Below are positions 42,864 to 51,405 of a DNA stretch of 64,000 bases, piece by piece. Under the pieces are notes generated by a model. It had not been told where the DNA came from and searched no databases. It saw nothing but the letters and a program-made list of their open reading frames with translations. A program made the position numbers and the translations under genes. The number at the start of each line of letters is the position of its first letter. Positions within the stretch are counted from its first letter, which is position 1. The stretch comes from an uncultured Clostridia bacterium (GTDB lineage: Bacteria > Bacillota > Clostridia > UBA1381): assembly GCA_934454145.1 (NCBI GenBank), contig CAKSFT010000005.1, forward strand, positions 62,001-126,000, given 5' to 3'.

Positions 42864-43625
42864 TTATCCGAATCTTCCCGATATATAATCCTCGGTGCGC
42901 TTGTCCTTCGGGCGGGAAAAAATATTGTCGGTGTTGTCAAATTCCACCAAATCTCCCACAAGGAAAAATGCCGTGTCGTCCGACACACGCGCCGCTTGTT
43001 GCATGTTGTGCGTGACGATGACAACAGTATATTTTTCCTTGAGGTTTTCCATGAGATCCTCAATCTTTGAAGTGGATATGGGGTCCAGCGCCGACGTCGG
43101 CTCGTCCATCAAAAGCACATCGGGAGAAACCGCCAGCGCCCTTGCGATGCATATTCTCTGTTGCTGACCGCCCGAAAGCCCCAGTGCGGATTTTTTCAGT
43201 CTATCCTTCACTTCGTCAAAAATTGCCGCACCGCGTAAGCTCTCTTCAACAATCACGTCCAGCTGTGCCTTGTTTTTTATTCCGTGAATCCTCGGGCCAT
43301 ATGCCACATTGTCATATATGCTCATCGGGAAAGGATTCGGCTGTTGAAAAACCATTCCCACTTTTTTTCTCAAAAGCGTAGTGTCAACATTCTTTGCATA
43401 TATGTCTTCACCGTCCAAAAGCACGTTGCCCGTTATCTTCACACAGTCCACCAGGTCGTTCATTCTGTTGAGGGTCTTCAAAAAAGTGGATTTTCCGCAT
43501 CCCGACGGCCCTATAAGCGCCGTTATCGCATGCTCTTTTATATCCATATTTATGTCGTGCAGAGCATGGTTTTCGCCATAATATAAGTTCAGATTTTTTG
43601 TTACTATTTTTATGTTATTACTCAA
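42864..43625 (-). CDS. pstB: Phosphate ABC transporter ATP-binding protein PstB
   Basis: 253 residues: Walker A GPSGCGKST, signature LSGGQQQR, Walker B VLLMDEPTSALD, and a His switch (TH in VIVTHNMQQA). It powers PstCA. The start is TTG at 43625, with AAAGGA about 12 nt upstream; no ATG lies nearby in frame. It follows pstA by 26 bp. Confidence 0.97.
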   Translation of the reverse strand: MSNNIKIVTKNLNLYYGENHALHDINMDIKEHAITALIGPSGCGKSTFLKTLNRMNDLVDCVKITGNVLLDGEDIYAKNVDTTLLRKKVGMVFQQPNPFPMSIYDNVAYGPRIHGIKNKAQLDVIVEESLRGAAIFDEVKDRLKKSALGLSGGQQQRICIARALAVSPDVLLMDEPTSALDPISTSKIEDLMENLKEKYTVVIVTHNMQQAARVSDDTAFFLVGDLVEFDNTDNIFSRPKDKRTEDYISGRFG

Positions 43626-43651
43626 ATCTTAAACAATTCCTTTCAGTAATA

Positions 43652-44518
43652 TTATCTTTTTTCACGGTTTACATCAAATTTTTCCGCCAGATATCCCGTG
43701 AGTATGTTTATCGCCAATACAATCACCAACAGTACACATGCAATCCCGAATGCTGCCTTATATTCTCCCTTTTGCATGCTGAGATACAGCTGTATTGTAA
43801 GCGTGCCGCCCGGCTGAAATATTTTTTTGAAAAATGACTTTGGCAGCAAAAATCCGCTTCCGGCAGTAAAAAGCAGTGCCGCCGATTCCCCGACGATTCT
43901 CCCGACAGAGAGAATTATCCCGCTTATTATCCCCGGCATGGCAGAAGGCAGCAGAATTGTCCTTATCATATGCCATTTTGTCGCACCCATGCCCAGGGCG
44001 CCGCTGCGATACCCTGCCGGCACAGTTTTCAGTGCCTCCTGTGCGTTCCGCGTTATCAGCGGCAAAACCATAATGCTCAGCGTCAGCGCTCCTGTCAGGA
44101 TTGAATATCCCAAGCCCAGCGTACCGCCGAAAAACACATATCCAAAAAGTCCGAATATTATTGACGGTATGCCGGCAAGAGTTTCTGTCGTAAACTCAAT
44201 TATTTTCACCAAATGTTCATTTTTTGCATATTCATCGAGGTAAACCGCGGCGCCAATGCCTATCGGCGCAGAAATAAGCACAGTTATGACAATGATGTAA
44301 AGTGTGTTTACGATATTTCCCAAAATACCAACAGTCCCCTTCAGGACGCTTGTGACCCCAAAGATAAAGGACGGCGTCACTGTGCCGATACCCTTAAAAA
44401 ACACATATGCAATAATCCCGGCAAGCATCAGCATCGCCAGCCCTGCCGACGCATATATCAGGATATACATAAGCATGTCAGATATACGTGCATGCTTCTT
44501 CACAATACTCTTATACAT
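43652..44518 (-). CDS. pstA: Phosphate ABC transporter permease PstA
   Basis: 288 residues with six predicted membrane helices and the EAA-type loop near EALKTVPAGYRSGALGMGATKWHMIRTILLPSAMPGI that docks on PstB. It overlaps the end of pstC by 8 bp, so translation is coupled; the ATG follows AAAGGAGGAG. Confidence 0.96.
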   Translation of the reverse strand: MYKSIVKKHARISDMLMYILIYASAGLAMLMLAGIIAYVFFKGIGTVTPSFIFGVTSVLKGTVGILGNIVNTLYIIVITVLISAPIGIGAAVYLDEYAKNEHLVKIIEFTTETLAGIPSIIFGLFGYVFFGGTLGLGYSILTGALTLSIMVLPLITRNAQEALKTVPAGYRSGALGMGATKWHMIRTILLPSAMPGIISGIILSVGRIVGESAALLFTAGSGFLLPKSFFKKIFQPGGTLTIQLYLSMQKGEYKAAFGIACVLLVIVLAINILTGYLAEKFDVNREKR

Positions 44519-45467
44519 TTTTCTCCTCCTTTTTCAGAAGGCGCGAGAGCACCGTGTTCACAATCATGATGAAGATAAAAAGCACCAATCCTATGCTGAA
44601 CAGCACTTGCCTGTGCAAGCCTTCGGAATATCCCATTTCGCTCACGATTGCCGTTGTCAAGAAACGCACCGAATTGAATGGCAGAGGGATATTTACGCTG
44701 TTTCCCGAAACAAAGCTTATCGCCATTGCCTCGCCCAGCGCCCTCCCGATTCCCAGCACAACTGCTGTGATAATCCCCGACTTTGCCGCCGGTATCTGCA
44801 CTCTGAATATCGTCTGAATCTTCGACGCGCCAAGCCCAAGCGATGCCGCTTTCAGCTGCGGCTCCACCGCTTTGAGTGAAGACTGGCTTATGTTTATAAC
44901 GGTCGGCAAAATCATCACCGCCAAAACCAAAACCGCGGATATCAGATTTGCGCCGCCGGTGAATGTGTGGGTCGGGCTGTCCTTGAATATAGCAAGCTCC
45001 AGTTTATACATCAGCGGATTCAAAATCATGATTCCCAAAAGACCGTACACAACCGAAGGTATCCCGGCAAGCAAATCAATTGCCGGTTTGACCGCCGCCG
45101 CCAGTTTTTTGGGCGCCACCTCTGCCAGAAAAACGGCGGTGAGTATTGCCGGCGGCACGCCAATCAGGATTGCAAGCGCAGTGCCGACAATGGAGGTTAA
45201 GATAACATAAAATATACCAAACTGCGGATTTTGCGCCGCCGGCTCCCACACTCTTCCAAACAGTATCTCTCCCACGCCCGCCTTGAAAAAAGCAGGCGTT
45301 CCTTTTATAAACATATACACCGTAATCGCAATCACTGCCGCCACCGCCGCCATTGCACAGACTGCAAAGATTATCAAAGCGGCAATTTCCGAAAAAGACC
45401 ATGTGCGGTTTGCACCCTTGATTGAGCGGTTCTTTGCGGTATATACTGTAGAATTTTTGTCAGACAT
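44511..45467 (-). CDS. pstC: Phosphate ABC transporter permease PstC
   Basis: 318 residues from the ATG at 45467 with AAGGGA upstream; the longer frame to 45488 lacks a ribosome binding site. Six membrane helices are predicted, with the EAA-type motif SLKAVEPQLKAASLGLGASKIQTIFRVQIPAAKSGI and a GKALGE-like GRALGEAMAI. It pairs with PstA to form the phosphate channel. Confidence 0.96.
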   Translation of the reverse strand: MSDKNSTVYTAKNRSIKGANRTWSFSEIAALIIFAVCAMAAVAAVIAITVYMFIKGTPAFFKAGVGEILFGRVWEPAAQNPQFGIFYVILTSIVGTALAILIGVPPAILTAVFLAEVAPKKLAAAVKPAIDLLAGIPSVVYGLLGIMILNPLMYKLELAIFKDSPTHTFTGGANLISAVLVLAVMILPTVINISQSSLKAVEPQLKAASLGLGASKIQTIFRVQIPAAKSGIITAVVLGIGRALGEAMAISFVSGNSVNIPLPFNSVRFLTTAIVSEMGYSEGLHRQVLFSIGLVLFIFIMIVNTVLSRLLKKEEKNV

Positions 45468-45500
45468 ATTATTTTGTCCCTTCTTCATATGATTGGCACA

Positions 45501-46337
45501 TTATTTTGCCGATATCAGTCCCACCTGTTCGATTACCTTTTGTCCTTCATCGGAATCAATGTACTCAAACCATGATTTTACAAGCTCGTTCTGTTCCGAA
45601 ATCTCTCCCTTTGTCGCCATGACAAACGGTCTTGAAAGGAAATATGCGCCTGCCTTGACATTTTCCGGGGTTGCCTCTGTCCCCTCAAGCTCCAGTTTCT
45701 TCACAGAATCATTTACTGCGTCAAGCGAAACATAGCCGATTGCACCCGGTGTTGCGGCAACCTTCGCCATCACAGCCCCCGTGCTGTCCAGTTCATTGGA
45801 ATATTTGCATGCGTCGGTAACCTCCAGAATTTCCTCAAATGCACCCCTGGTTCCCGAGCCTGCCTCACGTCCAATCACCACAATCGCGCCGTCATTTGCC
45901 TCAAGCTGTGACCAGTTTGTTATGTCACCCTTGTATATCCCTATCAGCTCGTCCTTTGTCAGGTTCTGCACGGTGTTTGCCGGGTCAACCACGACCGCAA
46001 TGCCGTCAATTGCAACAATATTTTCAACCGCGCCTTTTTCCTTTTCGCTGTCCTTCAGGTTTCTTGACGAATTGCCGATATCCGCCGTGCCGGCGCAAAG
46101 CGCTTCTATACCTGCCGAAGAGCCCACAAATTCTGCAGTGACACTGACGCTGCTGTTTTGTTCCATATATGTTTCTGCCAACGCATTGGCAAGCTTTTCC
46201 ATTGATGTGCTGCCCACCATTGTTATCTTGCCCGAGAGTGCCGAATCGGTCTGCTTCCCATCACTGCCGCCGCATGCCGCAAGTGACAGCAAAAGCGCTG
46301 CTCCGGTGATTACTGATACCATTTTCATTTTTTTCAT
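45501..46337 (-). CDS. pstS: Phosphate-binding lipoprotein PstS
   Basis: 278 residues from the ATG at 46337 behind AAGGAGAAG. The signal peptide ends in the lipobox LSLAAC with Cys22 as the lipidated residue. The binding domain shows VGSTSMEKLANAL, FVGSSAGIEAL, ADIGNSSRNLK and IGREAGSGTRGAFEE, the phosphate ligands of the family. It is the first gene of the pst operon, downstream of a promoter and PhoP-type boxes. Confidence 0.97.
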   Translation of the reverse strand: MKKMKMVSVITGAALLLSLAACGGSDGKQTDSALSGKITMVGSTSMEKLANALAETYMEQNSSVSVTAEFVGSSAGIEALCAGTADIGNSSRNLKDSEKEKGAVENIVAIDGIAVVVDPANTVQNLTKDELIGIYKGDITNWSQLEANDGAIVVIGREAGSGTRGAFEEILEVTDACKYSNELDSTGAVMAKVAATPGAIGYVSLDAVNDSVKKLELEGTEATPENVKAGAYFLSRPFVMATKGEISEQNELVKSWFEYIDSDEGQKVIEQVGLISAK

Positions 46338-46404
46338 AATAACTTCTCCTTTTCTTCGCAATTCCTTTTGAACTGCTTTTTACTTTTTTATATTTTCTTT
46401 CGAC

Positions 46405-46432
46405 AATATAAATGATACTCCTCATGTGTAAA
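46405..46432 (-). promoter_or_regulatory. Promoter of the pst operon
   Basis: Minus-strand -35 TTTACA (46427-46432), 16-bp spacer, -10 TATATT (46405-46410), about 70 bp ahead of pstS. Confidence 0.6.
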
Positions 46433-46460
46433 ATCAACCACCGCGTTATGATTAAACTTT

Positions 46461-46516
46461 TGTAAAAAAATATTTTTGCATGTTAAAACTGCAATTATAT
46501 GTTAAATTAATGTAAA
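46461..46516 (-). promoter_or_regulatory. Probable PhoP boxes upstream of pst
   Basis: On the minus strand TTTACA (46511-46516) and TTAACA (46500-46505) are 11 bp apart, the spacing of Bacillus PhoP boxes (TTAACA-like, 5-nt gaps). Further TTAACA (46481-46486) and TTTACA (46461-46466) lie one or two turns nearer the promoter. This supports phosphate-starvation control. Confidence 0.65.
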
Positions 46517-46566
46517 AAGGGAATCCTTTGATAAGGATTCCCATATATGTTTTTTTCTATACTCTT

Positions 46567-47931
46567 TTACTTTTTTATCAGGTTCATGGCTTCGGCCAGG
46601 GAAAGCACTCCCAAAACCGCCATTCCCTCAGGTTTTTTTATACCGCGCAGGGAATTTTTGGGCACTATTGCCGTGTTAAATCCCAGCTTTTTTGCCTCGT
46701 TCAGCCTTTTTTCCAACTGTGAAACACTGCGCAGTTCTCCGCCCAGACCCACTTCGCCGATAAAAATCATATCGGAAGGAATCGGGTTGTCCGCCCTTCC
46801 CGTGACAATAGCGGCGCACAGCCCCAAATCTATTGCCGTTTCGTCAATTTTCAAACCTCCCGCAACATTTATGTACACGTCAAAGTTTGAAAGGTTTATC
46901 CTTGCCCGTTTTTCCAAAACCGCAATCATCAAAATAACACGGTTTAAGTCTATGCCCGATGACATTCTCCGCGGATTTCCAAATCCCGTCGGGGTCACAA
47001 GTGCCTGGACTTCTGCCAAAACGCCGCGGCTGCCCTCCATGACACATACAACACTGCTGCCCGAGGCATTTTCGGGGCGTCCTTCAAGCAACATTGCAGA
47101 CGGGTTTTCCACTTCCTTCAAGCCGTCATTATCCATTTGGAATACGCCGATTTCGTTTGTCGAACCGAATCGGTTCTTGACCGCCCTTAGGATTCTGAAG
47201 CTCAGCTGACGGTTCCCCTCGAAATAAAGTACACAATCAACCATATGTTCCAGCACACGCGGCCCTGCCAGAGAACCGTCCTTTGTCACATGCCCCACGA
47301 TGAACATAGAAATATTTTCCTGTTTTGCGATGGACATAAATGTATTTGTCGCCTCTCTCACCTGCGGCACACTGCCCGATGCGGAAGAAATTTCCTCGCG
47401 GTGCATGGTCTGTATAGAGTCGATAATCACAATTTCCGGCGAAACTTCCCGTATGCACTCGACAATACTTGCAACATCATTTTCCGAGATAAGATACAGA
47501 TTATCGCTCTCCACGCCAAGCCTTTCGGCACGGAGCTTTATCTGCCTTTCCGATTCTTCCCCCGAAACATAGAGGATTTTTCTGCTTTTCCCCACATATT
47601 TGCAGATTTGCAGCAAAAGCGTGGATTTGCCTATGCCCGGGTCACCGCCCACAAGTATAAGCGACCCTCTCACGATTCCGCCGCCCAAAACACGGTCCAG
47701 TTCTCCGTTTCCGGTTGAATATCGTACTTCATTGTCAAATTCTATATCCTTTATTTTCTTCGGGCGCCTGAGTGCCGATGTTCCCTCCGGTTTCTTTGCC
47801 GATACAGTCTTTTTTTCTTCCACAACGGTTTCCGTCAGGCTTCCCCATGCATTACACCCCGGGCATTTCCCCAGCCATTTTGGGGTCTGATATCCGCACT
47901 CATTGCATATATACATTGTTTTTACTTTCAT
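46567..47931 (-). CDS. radA: DNA repair protein RadA/Sms
   Basis: 454 residues from the ATG at 47931 (GGAG upstream). It has the N-terminal zinc finger CNECGYQTPKWLGKCPGC, the RecA-like ATPase with GGDPGIGKST, the RadA-specific KNRFG (VKNRFGSTNE) and a C-terminal Lon-protease-like domain (MIFIGEVGLGGELRSV). It promotes branch migration in recombination and transformation. It ends the dnaX-ybaB-recR-radA run. Confidence 0.97.
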   Translation of the reverse strand: MKVKTMYICNECGYQTPKWLGKCPGCNAWGSLTETVVEEKKTVSAKKPEGTSALRRPKKIKDIEFDNEVRYSTGNGELDRVLGGGIVRGSLILVGGDPGIGKSTLLLQICKYVGKSRKILYVSGEESERQIKLRAERLGVESDNLYLISENDVASIVECIREVSPEIVIIDSIQTMHREEISSASGSVPQVREATNTFMSIAKQENISMFIVGHVTKDGSLAGPRVLEHMVDCVLYFEGNRQLSFRILRAVKNRFGSTNEIGVFQMDNDGLKEVENPSAMLLEGRPENASGSSVVCVMEGSRGVLAEVQALVTPTGFGNPRRMSSGIDLNRVILMIAVLEKRARINLSNFDVYINVAGGLKIDETAIDLGLCAAIVTGRADNPIPSDMIFIGEVGLGGELRSVSQLEKRLNEAKKLGFNTAIVPKNSLRGIKKPEGMAVLGVLSLAEAMNLIKK

Positions 47932-47998
47932 AACAATCTCCAATCCGCCGCATCCATAAAAATTCAATTTCCAACACCCGGCACACTGCCTTGCCGGT

Positions 47999-48598
47999 TC
48001 AGTTCATTTCGCGGCGTCCTTCCAGCGCCTTGATAAGCGTCACTTCGTCCGCATACTCCAGGTCGCCCCCGACAGGTATCCCGTGTGCAATCCTTGTCAC
48101 CCTGATGCCCATCGGCTGCAAAAGCTTTGATATATATACAGCCGTCGCCGTGCCGCTTACCGTCGGGTTTGTCGCCATTATAACTTCCTTCACGGAATTG
48201 TCGGAAATGCGGAGCAGTAATTCCTTGATTTTTATGTCGTCGGGAGTGACTCCGTCCATCGGCGAAAGCGTCCCGTGCAAAACATGATAAAGTCCCCTGT
48301 ACTCATTTGTTTTTTCTATTGCCGCAACATCGCGCGCATCTTCAACAACACATATAAGCGACTTGTCACGGCTTTGATCGGCGCATATCGGGCACGGAAC
48401 CGTGTCTGTCAGATTTTGGCACACCGGGCAAAAGCAAACCTTGCTTTTTGCCTCGGTTATGCTGTCAGCCATACTTTTTGCCGCCTCCGCGTCCATGGAA
48501 TCCAAAATATAGAATGCAATCCTCTCGGCACTTTTTCTGCCGATTCCCGGCAGCTGCGCAAAGCTTTCTATCAGTTTTTCAATAGTTGCAGAATGCAT
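47999..48598 (-). CDS. recR: Recombination mediator RecR
   Basis: 199 residues from the ATG at 48598 behind GAGGAG: helix-hairpin-helix FAQLPGIGRKSAERIAF, the four-cysteine zinc finger CFCPVC...CPIC, and a TOPRIM domain (ICVVEDARDVAAIE...YRGLYHVLHG). It loads RecA with RecO/RecF at gaps. It lies downstream of ybaB as in most Firmicutes. Confidence 0.98.
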   Translation of the reverse strand: MHSATIEKLIESFAQLPGIGRKSAERIAFYILDSMDAEAAKSMADSITEAKSKVCFCPVCQNLTDTVPCPICADQSRDKSLICVVEDARDVAAIEKTNEYRGLYHVLHGTLSPMDGVTPDDIKIKELLLRISDNSVKEVIMATNPTVSGTATAVYISKLLQPMGIRVTRIAHGIPVGGDLEYADEVTLIKALEGRREMN

Positions 48599-48634
48599 AT
48601 TTTCACTCCTCAAAAAACAGTTTTTCAAACTGCC

Positions 48635-48670
48635 AAAAAAGCCGTCCGGCACAATGCTCAAAACGGCTTT
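48635..48670 (-). terminator. Terminator after ybaB
   Basis: AAAGCCGT / ACGGCTTT stem with a 17-nt loop and a six-T tail on the minus strand, between ybaB and recR; probably partial, since recR has no obvious promoter. Confidence 0.6.
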
Positions 48671-48683
48671 AAGGTCATTTCAA

Positions 48684-49037
48684 TCAAAACAATCCCGGTA
48701 TGTTTATTCCTCCGGTCACAGCGCTCATACCCTCAGCCATCATGTCGTCGGCTTTTTTGAGCGCCTCATTTACGGCAACCATCACCAAGTCCTCCAGTGT
48801 TTCCACATCTTCGGGGTCTACGGCCTCCGGCTTGATTTTTACCGACAAAATCTCTTTTTTGCCGTTTGCCTTCACTTCAATCATTCCGCCGCCGGCAGAT
48901 GCCTCCACAGTTTTCTGCTCAAGCTCTTCCTGAACCTTCTCCATTTCTTCCTGCATCTTCTGTGCCTGCTTTATGACACTGTTCATATTTTTGTTGGTGT
49001 TCATACCTGCGCCGTGAAATCCTTTGTATTTTCCCAT
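48684..49037 (-). CDS. YbaB/EbfC nucleoid-associated protein
   Basis: 117 residues: a helical N-terminus (MNSVIKQAQKMQEEMEKVQEELEQKTVEASAGGGMIEV) and the conserved NGKKEILSVKIKPEAVDPEDVETLEDLVMVAVNEALKKA. It forms a DNA-binding dimer. It lies between dnaX and recR, but here the dnaX-ybaB gap is widened by the MITE-like element copy C. Confidence 0.95.
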   Translation of the reverse strand: MGKYKGFHGAGMNTNKNMNSVIKQAQKMQEEMEKVQEELEQKTVEASAGGGMIEVKANGKKEILSVKIKPEAVDPEDVETLEDLVMVAVNEALKKADDMMAEGMSAVTGGINIPGLF

Positions 49038-49067
49038 TTTTTACTCTCCATTCTTTTTTTTATTATA

Positions 49068-49283
49068 TAGGTAATTACAAAATGTAAATTTTACAATTAG
49101 ACACCGTATCTTTGCGGGGGTAGCGTGAGTGACAACCCCTGATTGGTAATCAAAAATGACGACATGTGCGTCATTTTTGGCTCAAATAAAAAGTTTCAAC
49201 CTGTTGTAAAGTTAAAATCTGATGGAACTTTTTATTCCTACCCAAGAATTTTAATTGGAAAACGTTAGTTTTACAATTACCCA
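49068..49283 (-). mobile_element. MITE-like element, copy C (between dnaX and ybaB)
   Basis: 216 bp, inverted relative to copies A and B. The ends are GGTAATTACAAAA (49070) and TTTTACAATTACC (ending 49281), so one terminus has diverged by two bases. TTTTTTATTATA flanks both sides (49056-49067 and 49284-49295), a 12-bp direct repeat, though it is AT-rich. The interior keeps the three main hairpins. It is the most diverged of the three. Confidence 0.83.
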
Positions 49284-49321
49284 TTTTTTATTATAAACTG
49301 CCGTTTTGGCAATCATTTTGG

Positions 49322-51112
49322 CTATTCTTCATTGTTTTCACTCTTAATTTCATTTTCGTCAAGAAATTCTTCGCTCTCATCCTCATCAAGCGCCTCTTGT
49401 GAAAAATCGTTTTCCTCGTTGTTGTATTCCACAAATTCACTCTCATCTGTATATTCCACAATTTCAGGGAATTTCTCTCCGATTTTCACAAGCGGATCGT
49501 CGTTTCCTGTTTCAAACGCCGCCTCGGGCTGTTCCTTTGCCGTTTCGGGCGCGCCTTCCGGCACACTCCAAAAGTCCACCATGTTGTCCCCGATGTCATC
49601 TTCAAAAGCAACCTTCAGCTTCAGCTCCGTGCCGCTGTTTTTTTGGAAAACACGCTCTGCCTGTTTCAGGTAAGTGGACATAATTTTCTTCAGCATAACC
49701 TCGTTTTTGGCATACAAAAGCAAAATCCCTTCTCCGTCTATGGTGATTTTCCTGTTGACCACCGACGCCGCCACAAACGGGCATTGCTTCATTATCCCTG
49801 CGGCAAGCCTGTCCCATTTTCTCGCCGCCGCGACGACAGGCGTGGTGCTTGTCAGCGAAGACACGTCCAAGGGTACATAAAGCTTTTTAGAAACCTCTTT
49901 TTTTTTAGATTCCTCCTTTGGTTCCTCTTCCTTTTTTGTCTGCGAAACAGTCACCGCAACACCGTTTTTCAATTTTTCTTCCATGGCAGAAAGCCTGTCC
50001 ATCAGTGCCTCGTTGCTGTTGTCCAGCTCTGGTCTTGTCAATTTCACCAAAGCAAGCTCATATATCACCCTCGGGGATTTTTCCCACTTTGCGTCCGCCT
50101 TCGCCTTGGAAAGCACGGTTATGATATTGTTAATCTTTTCAAAAGAAAGCATTTGCGCCTGGGATTTTATCTTTACGATATCCTCCTCCGACGCGTCCAA
50201 GACCTTTTTCGGAGCAGAACTCACCTTGCACACCAAAAGGTTTCTCACATAGGTTATCAAAAAATCAATAAAAACATTCAGATCCTTGCCGTCCTCCATA
50301 AGTTTTGCGACAATGTCCAGCACCCCGGCAGAATCGCCCTCCGACACAGCCTGTATCACCTTACAGTTCAGCTCGTTTCCCGAAATACCCAGAACGGAAA
50401 TAACATCATCACCCGAGATCTCAGTCCCGACCGCGGAAACACAGCGTTCCAAAATGCTTAAGCCGTCCCTCATAGAGCCTTCCGCCAACTGTGCAATCAG
50501 CGAATATGCATCGTCGGAAATCTTCAGTCCGTCGCCGTGGGCTATTTCTTTCATGCGCAAAACTATGTCCGACGGCCTTATCCGCTTGAAATCAAACCGC
50601 TGACAGCGCGAAAGAATCGTCTCCGGCACCTTGTGCGCCTCTGTCGTTGCAAGGATAAATATGACATGTGCCGGCGGTTCTTCAAGCGTCTTTAAGAGTG
50701 CGTTGAATGCCCCTTGTGACAACATGTGCACCTCGTCTATGATATAGACGCGGTATGTCGTCTGTGCCGCCACATAATTTACATCTTCAAGAATTTCCCT
50801 CACGTTTTCCACACGGTTGTTTGACGCCGCGTCTATTTCGGAAACGTCCATAATGCTCCCGTCAAGTATCCCTTTGCATACGGCACATTCGTTGCACGGC
50901 GAGCCGTTTTGGTTGTTCAGGCAGTTCACTGCTCTGGAAAAAACCTTCGCCGCCGTTGTCTTGCCTGTGCCGCGCGTACCGCAGAAAAGATATGCGTGAG
51001 ATATTCTGTTGTTTAAAATCTGATTTTTAAGAGTTTTTGTGACATGTCCCTGACCGACAATGTCTTCAAAAACCAACGGCCGCCACTTGCGGTAAATCGC
51101 CCTGTATGCCAC
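49322..51112 (-). CDS. dnaX: DNA polymerase III subunits gamma/tau
   Basis: 596 residues from the GTG at 51112 (GAGGGGGGATTTT upstream), giving the canonical N-terminus AYRAIYRKWRPLVFEDIVGQ. Walker A is GTRGTGKTT, followed by the zinc cysteines C-NECAVC and IIDEVHMLS. After ~380 the tau-specific part is charged and low-complexity, ending in a very acidic tail. It is the clamp-loader ATPase. The upstream SRP RNA terminator implies its own promoter or readthrough. Confidence 0.97.
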   Translation of the reverse strand: MAYRAIYRKWRPLVFEDIVGQGHVTKTLKNQILNNRISHAYLFCGTRGTGKTTAAKVFSRAVNCLNNQNGSPCNECAVCKGILDGSIMDVSEIDAASNNRVENVREILEDVNYVAAQTTYRVYIIDEVHMLSQGAFNALLKTLEEPPAHVIFILATTEAHKVPETILSRCQRFDFKRIRPSDIVLRMKEIAHGDGLKISDDAYSLIAQLAEGSMRDGLSILERCVSAVGTEISGDDVISVLGISGNELNCKVIQAVSEGDSAGVLDIVAKLMEDGKDLNVFIDFLITYVRNLLVCKVSSAPKKVLDASEEDIVKIKSQAQMLSFEKINNIITVLSKAKADAKWEKSPRVIYELALVKLTRPELDNSNEALMDRLSAMEEKLKNGVAVTVSQTKKEEEPKEESKKKEVSKKLYVPLDVSSLTSTTPVVAAARKWDRLAAGIMKQCPFVAASVVNRKITIDGEGILLLYAKNEVMLKKIMSTYLKQAERVFQKNSGTELKLKVAFEDDIGDNMVDFWSVPEGAPETAKEQPEAAFETGNDDPLVKIGEKFPEIVEYTDESEFVEYNNEENDFSQEALDEDESEEFLDENEIKSENNEE

Positions 51113-51143
51113 AAAATCCCCCCTCACAAAGGTTATAAATCTC

Positions 51144-51167
51144 AAAAACCCCTATTTTGGTAGGGGT
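51144..51167 (-). terminator. Terminator of the SRP RNA
   Basis: ACCCCTA / TAGGGGT stem with a 6-nt loop, followed on the minus strand by TTTTTGAG. Confidence 0.75.
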
Positions 51168-51181
51168 ATTTTTTCAAAAAA

Positions 51182-51291
51182 GGCTCCGGCCGAATTGTCC
51201 ATAACACATCTGAAAAACCGCTTATTGCTGCTTGGTTCCCCATCTGACAAGGTTCACGGGTTCAAATCGCACGGGTTCGGCCATCATCGCC
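51182..51291 (-). ncRNA. ffs: Signal recognition particle RNA, small bacterial type
   Basis: About 110 nt. The conserved domain IV reads GTCAGATGGGGAACCAAGCAGC: a GGAA tetraloop closed by TGG/CCA above the AGCAGC side of the Ffh-binding loop. The basal stem pairs GGCCGAA with TTCGGCC and GGC with GCC at the ends. It lies directly upstream of dnaX, as in many bacteria, with its own promoter and terminator. No Alu domain of the long Bacillus form is seen. The ends are estimated to within a few bases. Confidence 0.9.
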
Positions 51292-51332
51292 AAAATATTC
51301 AGTTTTAAGGAGTCAATCTCACTTGCCTATAT

Positions 51333-51361
51333 ATTATAATACAAATTTCAAAAAACTGCAA
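51333..51361 (-). promoter_or_regulatory. Promoter of the SRP RNA gene
   Basis: Minus-strand -35 TTGCAG (51356-51361), 17-bp spacer, -10 TATAAT (51333-51338), about 40 bp before the RNA. Confidence 0.7.
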
Positions 51362-51405
51362 TAGTTTTTTCAAAGAAAAATATATTTTTTTTGATTTTTT
51401 TATAT

